Below, piece after piece: positions 7,930-16,778 of a DNA stretch of 64,000 nt. Positions within the stretch are counted from its first letter, which is position 1, and each line of letters begins with the position of its first letter. The stretch is taken from assembly GCF_010669285.1 (NCBI RefSeq), contig NZ_CP048711.1:3658001-3722000 (forward strand), read 5' to 3'. Both the position numbers and the translations under genes were made by a program. Origin of the DNA: Kineobactrum salinum. GTDB lineage: Bacteria; Pseudomonadota; Gammaproteobacteria; Pseudomonadales; Halieaceae. The notes beneath the pieces are model-generated. The model had not been told where the DNA came from and did no database searches. It saw nothing but the letters and a program-made list of their open reading frames with translations.

Positions 7930-8892
7930 ATGCAGGCGGCAGACCAGCAGATTCTCGGCCGGGCGCGGGACTGGCTGACCGAGGCGGAGCTCCCGGTGTG
8001 GCTTTGCACTATTGCGGCCGCTGTGGGCGCTTCGCCGCGGCCGCCGGGCGCGCTGCTGGTTTGCAATGGTCGCGGTGAGCAGCTGGGTTCGCTCTCCGGT
8101 GGTTGTATCGAGGAAGATCTGCTGGAACGACTGCGGGAGGACGGGTTGCCGGGAGCCCGCGCCGCGTTGATCGAGTACGGCGTTAGCGCGGCGCAGAACG
8201 AACGCCTGGGCCTGCCCTGTGGCGGCCGCCTGCAGGTGCTGGTACAGCGTTTGCAGGTGCAGTCCGACCTGCCCTGGCTGGAGGCGGCGCTGGCGGCAAT
8301 CGGCGCGCGCCGCTGTCTGCGCCGGGTGGTGGATATCAGCACTGGCGCGACCCGCTACGGTGAAGAGGAGCTGCATCAGGCGCTGGATTTCGATGGCCGT
8401 GAACTGGCCCAGAGCTTCGGTCCGCAAATGCGGCTGCTGCTGGTGGGTGCCGGGCAGTTGAGCCAGGGCCTGGCAGAGCTGGCGCTGGCCATGGACTATG
8501 ATGTGCTGGTGACGGATCCGAGGCCTTCGATGCTGGAGCAGTGGGAGGGTCCGTCAGTACCGTTGCTCGGTGGCATGCCCGACGATGTGGTCCGCGACCA
8601 TGCCAGTGATCGCCACAGTATCGTCATCACCCTGACTCACGATCCGCGCATCGACGACATGGCCCTGATGGAGGCACTGACCACCCCGGCCTGGTATGTG
8701 GGAGCACTGGGTTCCCGCCGCACCACCGACAGGCGTCTGCAGCGGCTGCGCCAGCTGGAGCTGAGCGAGGAACAGCTGGCGTCCCTGCATGCGCCGGTGG
8801 GGCTGGATATCGGCAGCAAGACACCCCTGGAGATAGCGGTGTCGATCATGGCGCAGCTGATCCAGTTGCGCCGCCAGCCGGGACGTCGATGA
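7930..8892 (+). CDS. XdhC/CoxI family molybdoenzyme maturation protein
   Basis: 320 residues. The N-terminal XdhC_CoxI domain (TIAAAVGASPRPPGALLVC, GSLSGGCIEEDLLERL) is followed by a C-terminal Rossmann-like domain (MRLLLVGAGQLSQGLAELA, VLVTDPRP, ALGSRRTTDRRL, GLDIGSKTPLEIAVSIMA). XdhC binds molybdenum cofactor, promotes its sulfuration and inserts it into xanthine-dehydrogenase-family enzymes. Its TGA overlaps the ATG of the nucleotidyltransferase gene (ATGA), so the pair acts in one step of cofactor tailoring. No client molybdoenzyme is encoded in this window. Confidence 0.85.
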   Translation: MQAADQQILGRARDWLTEAELPVWLCTIAAAVGASPRPPGALLVCNGRGEQLGSLSGGCIEEDLLERLREDGLPGARAALIEYGVSAAQNERLGLPCGGRLQVLVQRLQVQSDLPWLEAALAAIGARRCLRRVVDISTGATRYGEEELHQALDFDGRELAQSFGPQMRLLLVGAGQLSQGLAELALAMDYDVLVTDPRPSMLEQWEGPSVPLLGGMPDDVVRDHASDRHSIVITLTHDPRIDDMALMEALTTPAWYVGALGSRRTTDRRLQRLRQLELSEEQLASLHAPVGLDIGSKTPLEIAVSIMAQLIQLRRQPGRR

Positions 8893-9460
8893 CAGTCGGT
8901 GTGCTGTTGCTCGCCGCCGGCAGCAGCCGCCGCTTCGGCAGTGACAAACGCTTTGCCCGCCTGGCCGACGGCAGCAGCCTGCTGCAGGCCAGCCTGGGCG
9001 CGATACAGCGCAGCGGCCTGCCACTGCGGGTGGCGCTGCGACCCGGGGATGAGATCGCGGCAGCGGAGTTGAAGGTACTGGGTGCCAGTGCGGTGCTGTG
9101 TCCCAATGCAGAGCGCGGCATGGGGTGCACCATCGCCGATGCGCTGCCTCTGTTGCCGGCGTGGGAGGGGCTGCTGATCGCGCTGGCGGACATGCCGGCA
9201 ATTCGCCCGGCTACCTATGCCGCGGTGGCTGCCGCGCTGGCGGAAGCCGAGCTGGTGAGCCCGGAATACAGGGGCGGCCTGGTCACCCGGTGGGCTTCAG
9301 ACGCAGTCTGTTCCCGCGGCTGGCACAGCTGGAGGGCGATCAGGGCGCGCGCCAGTTGCTGCGGGAGGCGGGGCCTGCGCGCCGCCTGCTCGCGGTCGAC
9401 GATCCCGGCATCCACCGCGATGTCGACCGGCCGGCTGATCTTGCGCGATGGCCGGAGTGA
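8889..9460 (+). CDS. MobA-like/MocA molybdenum cofactor nucleotidyltransferase (one frameshift)
   Basis: The first frame opens with VLLLAAGSSRRFGSDKRFA, the nucleotide-binding motif of MobA-like transferases, and continues through MGCTIADALPLLPAWEGLLIAL-type sequence with ADMP. After SPEYRG the family motif (GHPVGF, LFPRL, LEGDQGARQLL) is found in another frame that ends at 9460. One extra G in the G4 run at 9271-9274 restores a 190-residue protein of normal length. MocA-type enzymes add CMP to molybdopterin for xanthine-dehydrogenase-family proteins, which fits the overlapping xdhC gene. The unrepaired frame would run on through the DAHP synthase gene, which is clearly an artefact. Confidence 0.75.
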
Positions 9461-9469
9461 GCTGCTTGG

Positions 9470-9478
9470 TGCTATATT
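9470..9478 (+). promoter_or_regulatory. Extended -10 promoter element before DAHP synthase
   Basis: TGCTATATT (9470-9478) fits an extended -10 element (TGn plus TATATT), 32 bases ahead of the ATG at 9510. No convincing -35 lies 16-18 bases upstream, as is common for extended -10 promoters. No leader peptide or attenuator is evident. Confidence 0.35.
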
Positions 9479-9509
9479 AGCGCGTTTGTTCGCCTCGCTC
9501 TGGAGCTCC

Positions 9510-10565
9510 ATGACTACCAATACCGACGATTTGCGCATCCAGCGCACCATTGAGCTGATCGCCCCGCGGCAACTTGTCGCCGACATCGCCGTCAGTGACA
9601 GCGCCGCCGAGACTGTATCGGCTGCACGCCAGGGTATACACCGTATTCTCGCGGGGGAGGATGACCGCCTGGTGGCAGTGGTCGGTCCCTGCTCCATTCA
9701 CGACCCGGAGGCGGCGCGGGAGTATGGCCGGCGCCTGCGGGCGGTGGCGGCCGAGATCGCCGATGATGTGTTCGTGGTGATGCGTGTCTACTTCGAAAAA
9801 CCCCGCACGACGGTGGGCTGGAAGGGCCTGATCAACGACCCGGACCTGAATAACACCTTTCAGATCAACAAGGGCCTGCACCTGGCGCGGCAGTTGCTGG
9901 CGGACCTGGCCGAGATGGGGCTACCGGCCGGCACTGAGTACCTGGATCTGATCAGCCCTCAGTACTATGCCGACCTGATTTCCTGGGGCGCGATCGGTGC
10001 CCGCACCACCGAGAGCCAGACCCATCGTGAGTTGTCCTCCGGCCTCTCCTGCCCGGTGGGCTTCAAGAACGCCACCGACGGCGACATCCAGGTGGCGATA
10101 GATGCGATCAAGTCCGCCTCCCAGCCGCACCACTTCCTGTCGGTGACCAAGCAGGGCCATTCGGCGATTTTCCAGACCAGCGGCAATGAAGATTGTCACA
10201 TTATTCTGCGCGGCGGCAAGCATCCCAACTACGACATGTTTTCTGTCGACGACGCCACCGAGATGCTGGTGCGGGCCGGGTTGCCGGCACGTATCATGGT
10301 CGATGCCAGCCATGCCAACAGCCGCAAGATTCCGGCGCGGCAGGTGGACGTGATCCGCGACATCGCCACCCAGGTGGCCCGGGGCAGCCGCAGCATTTTC
10401 GGCATCATGGTGGAGAGCAATTTGCTGGCGGGGCGCCAGGATGTCGTGGCCGGCCAGGCACTGACCTACGGCCAGAGCATTACCGACCCCTGTATCGGCT
10501 GGGACGATACTGCGCAATTGCTGGAAGAGCTGGCCGCGGCGGTTCGCACTCGCCGGCAACGATAA
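9510..10565 (+). CDS. 3-deoxy-7-phosphoheptulonate synthase (DAHP synthase, class I)
   Basis: 351 residues from ATG at 9510. It condenses phosphoenolpyruvate with erythrose 4-phosphate in the first step of the shikimate pathway to aromatic amino acids. The AroF/G/H-type motifs are all present: VVGPCSIHDPEAA, MRVYFEKPRTTVGWKGLINDP, GARTTESQTHRELSSGLS, GFKNATDG, ILRGG and VDASHANS, the last with the metal-binding histidine region. The length equals the E. coli isozymes. Which amino acid gives feedback control cannot be read with confidence, so no isozyme symbol is given. It has its own likely promoter, and its neighbours do not suggest an aromatic operon. Confidence 0.95.
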   Translation: MTTNTDDLRIQRTIELIAPRQLVADIAVSDSAAETVSAARQGIHRILAGEDDRLVAVVGPCSIHDPEAAREYGRRLRAVAAEIADDVFVVMRVYFEKPRTTVGWKGLINDPDLNNTFQINKGLHLARQLLADLAEMGLPAGTEYLDLISPQYYADLISWGAIGARTTESQTHRELSSGLSCPVGFKNATDGDIQVAIDAIKSASQPHHFLSVTKQGHSAIFQTSGNEDCHIILRGGKHPNYDMFSVDDATEMLVRAGLPARIMVDASHANSRKIPARQVDVIRDIATQVARGSRSIFGIMVESNLLAGRQDVVAGQALTYGQSITDPCIGWDDTAQLLEELAAAVRTRRQR

Positions 10566-10597
10566 CAGGCAGGAGACAACAAACAGGAGCACGCAAC

Positions 10598-10864
10598 ATG
10601 CCCCAGATGAGTCCGGAGCGCGCCCGCGAATACTGGCGCCGCAACCTGTCCCTGATGCTGAAGTTGTTGATTGTCTGGTTCGTGGTCAGCTTCGGCTGCG
10701 GCATTATCCTGGTCGACGAGTTGAACCAGATCCGGCTGGGTGGCTACAAGCTGGGCTTCTGGTTTGCCCAGCAGGGCTCCATCTACGTGTTCGTGCTGTT
10801 GATCTTCTATTACACCCGCAGGATGGCGGCGCTGGATCGCGAGTTCGGGGTGGAGGAAGACTAG
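10598..10864 (+). CDS. DUF4212 small subunit of a sodium/substrate symporter
   Basis: 88 residues from ATG at 10598 behind AGGAG (10585-10589). It has two membrane helices (LLIVWFVVSFGCGIIL and SIYVFVLLIFYYT) and begins MSPERAREYWRRNL, the pattern of DUF4212 proteins, which occur as a small partner of SSS-family carboxylate symporters. Its TAG shares a base with the GTG start of the next gene, so the two are translationally coupled and probably form one complex in the inner membrane. Confidence 0.88.
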   Translation: MPQMSPERAREYWRRNLSLMLKLLIVWFVVSFGCGIILVDELNQIRLGGYKLGFWFAQQGSIYVFVLLIFYYTRRMAALDREFGVEED

Positions 10865-12594
10865 TGGAATTGCAAACCCTGACGTATCTGGTGGTGGGCG
10901 CCAGCTTCGCGCTCTATATCGGTATTGCGATATGGGCGCGCGCCGGTTCGACCCGGGATTTCTATGTCGCCGGCAGCGGTGTACATCCGGTGGCCAACGG
11001 CATGGCCACTGCCGCGGACTGGATGTCGGCGGCCTCCTTCATTTCCATGGCGGGCATGATTGCCTTCATGGGTTATGGCGGCTCGGTATTCCTGATGGGC
11101 TGGACCGGCGGCTTCGTGATTCTGGCACTGTTGCTGGCACCCTACCTGCGCAAGTATGGCAAGTTCACCGTGCCGGAATTTATCGGCGACCGCTATTATT
11201 CCCGCGGTGCGCGGGTGGTGGCGGTACTGTGCCTGATTATCTGTTCGGTCACCTATGTGATCGGCCAGATGAAGGGCATTGGCGTGGCCTTTTCCCGGTT
11301 TCTGGAGGTGGACTACAGTACCGGCCTGCTGGTGGGCATGTGCATCGTGTTTTTCTATGCCGTGCTGGGTGGCATGAAGGGCATCACCTATACTCAGATT
11401 GCCCAGTATTGCGTGCTGATTTTCGCCTATACCATCCCGGCGATTTTTATCAGCCTGAATTTGACCAACAACCCGATTCCCCAACTCGGTCTGGGCAGCA
11501 CCCTGGCGGGTTCCGACACGCTGCTACTGGACAAGTTGGACCAGGTGGTGACCGAACTGGGTTTTCGTGAGTACACCACCGATGTACGCCTGAGTGGCCT
11601 CAACATGTTTGCTTTCACGCTGTCGTTGATGATTGGCACGGCGGGGCTACCCCATGTGATTATCCGCTTCTTTACCGTACCCCGGGTGCGCGATGCGCGC
11701 TCCTCTGCGGGCTGGGCGCTGCTGTTTATCGCGATACTCTATACCACAGCGCCGGCGGTGGCCGGCATGGCGCGGCTGAACTTCATGCAGACGCTGGAAC
11801 CCAGCCCCGGCGAACACATGGTTTACGAGCAGCGGCCGCAGTGGTTCAAAAACTGGGAGGTTACCGGCCTGCTGGGTTTCGAGGACAAGAACGAGGACGG
11901 CCGGGTCCAGTACAGCGCCGACCCCGAGGTCAACGAAATGGTGACGGTGGACAACGACATCATGGTGCTGGCCAACCCGGAAATCGCCCGCCTGCCCAAC
12001 TGGGTGATCGCGCTGGTGGCCGCCGGCGGGCTGGCCGCGGCGCTGTCCACCGCGGCGGGCTTGCTGCTGGCTATCGCCTCGTCGATTTCCCACGATCTGC
12101 TCAAGGGCATGATCGCGCCGGGCATCACCGAAAAGCAGGAGCTGCTGGCCAGCCGGGTGGCGATGGCGGTGGCGATCGCGGGTGCGGGCTACCTCGGCTT
12201 CAATCCACCGGGCTTCGCGGCCGGTACCGTGGCACTGGCTTTCGGGCTCGCCGCCTCGTCAATTTTCCCGGCGCTGATGATGGGTATCTTCTCGCCCCGC
12301 ATTTCCCGCGAGGGCGCGATCGCCGGCATGCTGGCGGGGATTGGCGTTACGCTGCTGTACGTGTTCCAGCACCAGGGCATCATGTTCATTGCCTCCACCT
12401 CGTTCCTCGGGGAGATGCAGCCAAACTGGTTCTTCGGTATTGAGCCCAACGCCTTTGGTGCAGTGGGCGCCGTCATCAACTTCAGCGTCGCCTTCGCCGT
12501 GTCGCGCATTACAGCGCCGCCGCCGGCCCGGGTGCGGGAGTTGGTCGAGCACATCCGCGTACCGGTGGGGGCCGCTGCGGCCCATGACCACTGA
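10864..12594 (+). CDS. Sodium:solute symporter, SSS family (acetate/carboxylate type)
   Basis: 576 residues with a GTG start at 10864. Helices are visible along the whole length, with the SSS features STRDFYVAGSGVHPVANG, GLPHVIIRFFTVP and GLAAALSTAAGLLLAIASS. A long extracytoplasmic loop (about residues 325-375) holds DKNEDGRVQY near residue 340, which looks like a calcium-binding EF-hand loop and is unusual in transporters outside this subgroup. It takes up a small carboxylate with sodium; acetate is a guess from the ActP-like resemblance. It is encoded with its DUF4212 partner and a cNMP/CBS/DUF294 protein, a grouping that recurs in gammaproteobacteria. Confidence 0.88.
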   Translation: MELQTLTYLVVGASFALYIGIAIWARAGSTRDFYVAGSGVHPVANGMATAADWMSAASFISMAGMIAFMGYGGSVFLMGWTGGFVILALLLAPYLRKYGKFTVPEFIGDRYYSRGARVVAVLCLIICSVTYVIGQMKGIGVAFSRFLEVDYSTGLLVGMCIVFFYAVLGGMKGITYTQIAQYCVLIFAYTIPAIFISLNLTNNPIPQLGLGSTLAGSDTLLLDKLDQVVTELGFREYTTDVRLSGLNMFAFTLSLMIGTAGLPHVIIRFFTVPRVRDARSSAGWALLFIAILYTTAPAVAGMARLNFMQTLEPSPGEHMVYEQRPQWFKNWEVTGLLGFEDKNEDGRVQYSADPEVNEMVTVDNDIMVLANPEIARLPNWVIALVAAGGLAAALSTAAGLLLAIASSISHDLLKGMIAPGITEKQELLASRVAMAVAIAGAGYLGFNPPGFAAGTVALAFGLAASSIFPALMMGIFSPRISREGAIAGMLAGIGVTLLYVFQHQGIMFIASTSFLGEMQPNWFFGIEPNAFGAVGAVINFSVAFAVSRITAPPPARVRELVEHIRVPVGAAAAHDH

Positions 12595-14427
12595 GGGCGA
12601 TTTCGCACTCGCACCGGTGCGGGACTTTCTGGCCCGGCTACCGCCGTTTCAGGACCTGCCCGGAGAGGACCTGGAACAGGCTGTAACGGCACTGCTGGTG
12701 AGCTATCATCGCCGCGGCGAGCGCTTTGAGGCCGCCAGCGACGAACAGGGCCTGCGTATTCTGCGCAGCGGGGCGGTGGATATCCGCGACGGCGACCACG
12801 AGCTGTTGGACCGGCTGGGCGAGGGAGAGAGTTTTGATCTCGATGCCGGGCCAGATGGTGCCACGGCGACTGTGATCGAAGACTGCCTGCTGTATCTGCT
12901 GCCTGTTGGCGACTGGCGGGAGCTGCGCAACCGGCATCGCGACTTCGACCGCTTCTTCAGCCGCCAGCGCGACCGCCGCCTGCGCCGGGCGGCGCGCTAC
13001 CAACCGGCCGCCAACAGTCTGCTGCGCAAACTGCACACGGTGATGAGCACGGACCTGGTCACGGTGGCAGCGCAGGACCCGGTGCAAGTGGTGGCGCAGC
13101 GGATGGCGGCGCGCCGGGTGTCCTCTGCGCTGGTTTGTACGGACCAGCGTTTGCTGGGCATCGTTACCGACCGCGATCTGCGGACGCGGGTGGTGGCCCG
13201 GGGACAGCCCAGTACGACACCGGTGACGCAAATCATGAGCCCCGCACCACTGACGATCGGCCCCACGGCGAGCCTGTTCGATGCGACCCTGATGATGACC
13301 CGTCATGGCCTGCACCACCTGCCGGTGGTGGACGACGAACGCTTGCTGGGAATCGTCACCACCTCCGACCTGATGCTGGCGCGGGAGGATGACCCGGTCT
13401 ATCTGGTGCAGCATATTTCGCGGCAGCCCGATGTCGCCAGTATCCGCGCGCGAGTGATGGCCGTGCCCGCGCTGATGGCCAGCTGGATTGAGGCCGGCAT
13501 GCGCGCGCCCCAGGTCGGCCACATTCTGACGGCGATCAGCGATGCGGTTACCCGGCGCCTGATAGCGCTGGCGGAGGCGGAGTTGGGGCCAGCGCCGGCG
13601 CCCTGGTGCTGGCTGGCGTTTGGCTCCCAGGCCCGCGGTGAACAACTGCCCGGCGCCGACCAGGACAATGGCATTGTGATTGACGACAGCCTGGCGGCCG
13701 GCGACGAGGTCTGGTTCCAGGCGCTGGCCAGCCGGGTGTCGGACGGTCTCGACAGCTGCGGCTATCCCTATTGCAAAGGCGCGGTAATGGCGACCACAGA
13801 CCAGTGGCGCCAGCCGCTGGCGGTGTGGCGGGACACGGTGCGCCGCTGGTGCGCCACGCCGACCCGGATGCGGTGATGCGAGTCAGCATTTTTTTTGACT
13901 TGAGGGCGATCCACGGCGAGGCGGAGCTGGCCGCGCAATTGCAGGCGGCCATGTTGCAGCAGGCATCGGGCAACAGCATCTTTCTGGCTGCGCTGGCTGC
14001 CAATGTGCTGGAGCACCGCCCGCCCCTGGGGCTGTTTCGGCGCTTTGTCGTGGACCGCGACGGTGAGCATCGCGACACGCTGGACCTGAAGCGACGCGGC
14101 GTGCTGCCGCTGACCGAAATCGTGCGCTTGCATGCGCTGGCGGCTGGCATCACCGCGGTCAATACTGAACAGCGGCTACGGGAATTGACCGCGGGCAAGC
14201 TGCTGCACCTGGTGGATGCCCGCAATATTGGCGATGCGCTGCACTGCATCCAGCAGTTGCGGATGCAGCAGCAGTGCGAGCAGATCAACCACGGTGAACT
14301 GCCGGGGAACCAGCTCAATCCGGGCGAGCTGCCCAGGCTGGCGCGGGAGCAGCTGCGCGATGCCTTCACCATCATCGACGAGGCCCAGGCCGCGGTGCGC
14401 CAGCGCTACCGGGCGGGCATGGCCTGA
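12584..14427 (+). CDS. cNMP-binding/CBS/DUF294 nucleotidyltransferase-like signalling protein (one frameshift)
   Basis: ATG at 12584 overlaps the symporter end by 11 bases. Domains in order: a cyclic-nucleotide-binding-like fold (about residues 10-130), two CBS repeats (about 150-275, with VMSTDLVTVAAQDPV and IMSPAPLTIGPTASL), a nucleotidyltransferase-like DUF294 region (FGSQARGEQLPGADQDNGI near 345) and a C-terminal DUF294 domain (SIFFDLRAIHGE onward). The frame breaks at about 13848: TVRRW should lead into VRHADPDAVM, and one more G at 13848-13849 restores 614 residues. It probably senses nucleotides and controls the adjoining symporter, as its constant company suggests. The enzymatic activity is untested. 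Confidence 0.82.
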
Positions 14428-15095
14428 TGTGGGGTCTGCGCTGGCGCCGGCTGTACTGGCGCCGTCATCTGCAACCCGGCCCGCTGGCGGATTGCTGGGC
14501 GGAGCCGCTGCCGCCGCCAGGACGCGATTGGCGCCAGCAGCCGTTTCTGGTGTGCGACGGTGAGATGTCAGCGCTGGATCCACAGCGCGGCGAGCTGTTG
14601 AGTCTCGGCTGGGTGCGGATTGAGGCCGGGCGCATTGTGCTCGCCTCCGCCACTGAGCTGCTGTTGCGGGCACAGCACAGCGTGGGTCAGAGCGCCACTG
14701 TGCATCAGCTGCGCGACTGTGACCTGCAAACGGGCCTGACACCGGCCGAGGCCCTGCAGCAATTGCTGGTCGCGGCCCGCGGCTGCGTATTGGTGTTCCA
14801 TCACGCGGCGCTGGACCTGGCCTATCTGGATCGCATTGGGCGGGCAAGTTTTGGCGCCCCGCTGCTGCTGCCGGTGGTGGATACGCTGCAGCTGGAGCGG
14901 CGCCAGCTGCAGCGGCGAGGCCACCTGTTGGCGCGGGGCGACCTGAGCCTGGCCCGTTGCCGCGCCCGCTACCGCCTGCCACCGCTGCCGGCTCACCGGG
15001 CGCTGCACGATGCGCTCGCTGCCGCCGAGTTATTGCTGGCGCAGGTGCAGCGGCGGGCGACAGGGGGTAGCCTGGTTCTGGACCAGTTGCGCTGA
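14427..15095 (+). CDS. DnaQ-like DEDDh 3'-5' exonuclease
   Basis: 222 residues. The ATG shares a base with the TGA of the DUF294 gene. Exonuclease motifs can be traced: Exo I in LVCDGEMSALDP (Asp and Glu), Exo II in VFHHAALDLAYLDR, and Exo III in AHRALHDALAAAELL (His and Asp), making it DEDDh. This is a family member distinct from the polymerase III epsilon subunit, which lacks the N-terminal WGLRWRRLYWRR segment. In other gammaproteobacteria the same exonuclease often follows the DUF294 gene. It may trim RNA or DNA, but the link to transport is unexplained. Confidence 0.8.
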   Translation: MWGLRWRRLYWRRHLQPGPLADCWAEPLPPPGRDWRQQPFLVCDGEMSALDPQRGELLSLGWVRIEAGRIVLASATELLLRAQHSVGQSATVHQLRDCDLQTGLTPAEALQQLLVAARGCVLVFHHAALDLAYLDRIGRASFGAPLLLPVVDTLQLERRQLQRRGHLLARGDLSLARCRARYRLPPLPAHRALHDALAAAELLLAQVQRRATGGSLVLDQLR

Positions 15096-15121
15096 AGCGC
15101 TGGACGGCAACCTGTCCCTCG

Positions 15122-15127
15122 TATAAT
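15122..15127 (+). promoter_or_regulatory. Perfect -10 box before the GNAT gene
   Basis: TATAAT at 15122-15127 lies 41 bases before the ATG at 15169. No clear -35 is present (CTGGAC 16 bases upstream is a poor match), so strength or activator need cannot be judged. Confidence 0.4.
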
Positions 15128-15168
15128 GTTGCCCGTCGCTCACACACACTGGCCTGGATGGACGGAAA

Positions 15169-15603
15169 ATGAAGGTAGAGCCTATTGCACTCAATGCCGA
15201 GGTCCGGGCCTTGCTGGTGGACGCCGGGCTGCCGGTATCGGATCTGGACGAGGCCCGTGAAGTGCAACTCTTTGCTACCCGCCAGTATGGGGAACTGGTG
15301 GGTGTGGTGGGCCTGGAGATGTACGGTTCCGATGGCATGCTGCGCTCGCTGGTGGTTACCGGAACGGCGCGCGCTGAGGGCGTTGGCCAGGCATTGGTCG
15401 CGCACGCCGAGGCGTTTGCGCTGCGGCAGGGCATAACGGAGCTGTTTTTGCTCACCATTTCCGCGGAGCGTTTTTTTGCCAAGCTGGGTTATGTGGTGGT
15501 ACCTCGTTCAACCGCCCCCGCAGCGATAGCCCAAACCGAACAGTTCATGGGATTGTGTCCCTCTTCATCCAGTTTCATGCACAAGCGGCTGCAGGCGCCC
15601 TGA
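15169..15603 (+). CDS. GNAT acetyltransferase, ArsN2-like
   Basis: 144 residues from ATG at 15169. The acetyl-CoA-binding region LRSLVVTGTARAEGVGQALVAHAEAFA (about 65-90) has the R/Q-x-x-G-x-G/A pattern, followed by LFLLTISAERFFAKLGYVVV. The small size and the FFAKLGY and C-terminal SSSFMHKRL patterns resemble ArsN2-type acetyltransferases, which are linked to arsenic resistance. Here no ars genes are nearby, so a different small-molecule substrate is possible. It has its own -10 element and is convergent with the nitronate monooxygenase gene. Confidence 0.72.
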   Translation: MKVEPIALNAEVRALLVDAGLPVSDLDEAREVQLFATRQYGELVGVVGLEMYGSDGMLRSLVVTGTARAEGVGQALVAHAEAFALRQGITELFLLTISAERFFAKLGYVVVPRSTAPAAIAQTEQFMGLCPSSSSFMHKRLQAP

Positions 15604-15653
15604 GAATTGTGGTCAATATCGACGTTCCGGAACCCGGGTCGGGCAATTGAATT

Positions 15654-16634
15654 TTACTCTACAGCCCTGGGCTTGACGCACAGCCGCTCGCGCGCGGCGG
15701 CGTATTCCCGCTGCAGCCGGGCTACCAGATCTGCAGCAGGCAGGATGTTCTTGACCGCACCGATGCCCTGACCGCAGCCCCAGATATCCTTCCAGGCCTT
15801 GGCTGCCGAGTCGCTGCCGGAAGCGAAGCTCATCGCGCTGGGGTCACTTTGCGGTAGCTGGTCCGGGTCCAGGCCCGCGGCCTCGATGGAAGGGCGCAGA
15901 TAGTTGCCGTGAACGCCGGTGAACAGATTGCTGTAAATGATATCGGCCGCGTTGTTGTCGACCACGGCCTGCTTGTAGGCCTGTTCGGCATTGGCTTCCC
16001 GGGTGGCAATGAAAGCGGAGCCGATGTATCCCAGGTCCGCGCCCATGGCCTGGGCCGCCAGGATTGCGTCCCCGGTGGCAATTGCCCCGGAAAGCAGCAA
16101 TAGCCCGTCGAACCATTCCCGGATTTCCTGCACCAGCGCCAGCGGCGAGGTCGATCCCGCGTGACCGCCGGCGCCGGCGGCGACCGCGATCAATCCGTCG
16201 GCGCCTTTTTCGATCGCCTTGCGGGCAAAGCGGTTGTTGATCACATCGTGCAAGACAATTCCGCCGTAGGAGTGTACCGCCTCGTTGACGAATTCCTTGG
16301 CCCCCAGCGAGGTAATCACGATCGGTACCTTGTAGCGTACACACAGCTCCAGATCATGCTGTAGGCGATCGTTGGAATTATGCACAATCTGGTTGACCGC
16401 GAACGGCGCCGAAGGCTGTTCCGGGTGAGCGGCATCCCAGGCTGCCAGCGCGCTGGTAATCCGTTCCAGCCACTCCTCCAGCTGTGCCGCCGGGCGCGCG
16501 TTCAGAGCCGGGAAAGAGCCGACGATACCGGCAGTGCACTGGGCGATTACCAGGTCGGGATTGGAGATGATGAACATTGGCGCAGCGACGGCGGGCAGCC
16601 GCAGGCGGTGCTGCAGGGAGGCGGGCAGGGCCAT
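15654..16634 (-). CDS. Nitronate monooxygenase (FMN-dependent, NPD family)
   Basis: 326 residues. ATG at 16634 follows GAGGAG (about 16650-16645). It is a TIM-barrel flavoprotein: LPAVAAPMFIISNPDLV, AVNQIVHNSN, VPIVITSLG, GADGLIAVAAGAGGHAG with the FMN-phosphate glycine loop, LLLSGAIATGDAILAAQAMG and YIGSAFIAT are characteristic. The enzyme oxidises alkyl nitronates, or may act as an enoyl reductase-like NPD protein. It is divergent from a PadR repressor across a shared operator-rich region, so it is likely controlled by that regulator. The true physiological substrate is unknown. Confidence 0.85.
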   Translation of the reverse strand: MALPASLQHRLRLPAVAAPMFIISNPDLVIAQCTAGIVGSFPALNARPAAQLEEWLERITSALAAWDAAHPEQPSAPFAVNQIVHNSNDRLQHDLELCVRYKVPIVITSLGAKEFVNEAVHSYGGIVLHDVINNRFARKAIEKGADGLIAVAAGAGGHAGSTSPLALVQEIREWFDGLLLLSGAIATGDAILAAQAMGADLGYIGSAFIATREANAEQAYKQAVVDNNAADIIYSNLFTGVHGNYLRPSIEAAGLDPDQLPQSDPSAMSFASGSDSAAKAWKDIWGCGQGIGAVKNILPAADLVARLQREYAAARERLCVKPRAVE

Positions 16635-16665
16635 GATAACGAAGCTCCTCGATAGTTGATTGGTG

Positions 16666-16706
16666 TGCAATTTATTGCATATTAAATTTATATGCAACCT
16701 TTTGCA
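16666..16706. promoter_or_regulatory. Nested palindromes, probable PadR operator
   Basis: Three overlapping dyads occupy this AT-rich stretch between the divergent genes: TGCAAT-tt-ATTGCA (16666-16679), TTGCATAT-n7-ATATGCAA (16675-16697) and TGCAA-cctt-TTGCA (16693-16706). All share the half-site TGCAA. The density of symmetric sites between a PadR gene and its neighbour points to an operator covering both promoters. Confidence 0.6.
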
Positions 16707-16778
16707 TAATCTTATTGTTCGGGATAAGCTGAAGAAGCTAAACTGCTCCGAACTTTGACAGGGAGAATCGTCGCTGCC

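Noticed and set aside
8889-10565. A fused nucleotidyltransferase-DAHP synthase of 558 residues
   Set aside because: The junction is nonsense sequence created by the missing G at 9271-9274. The DAHP synthase has its own ATG at 9510 and a likely -10 element.
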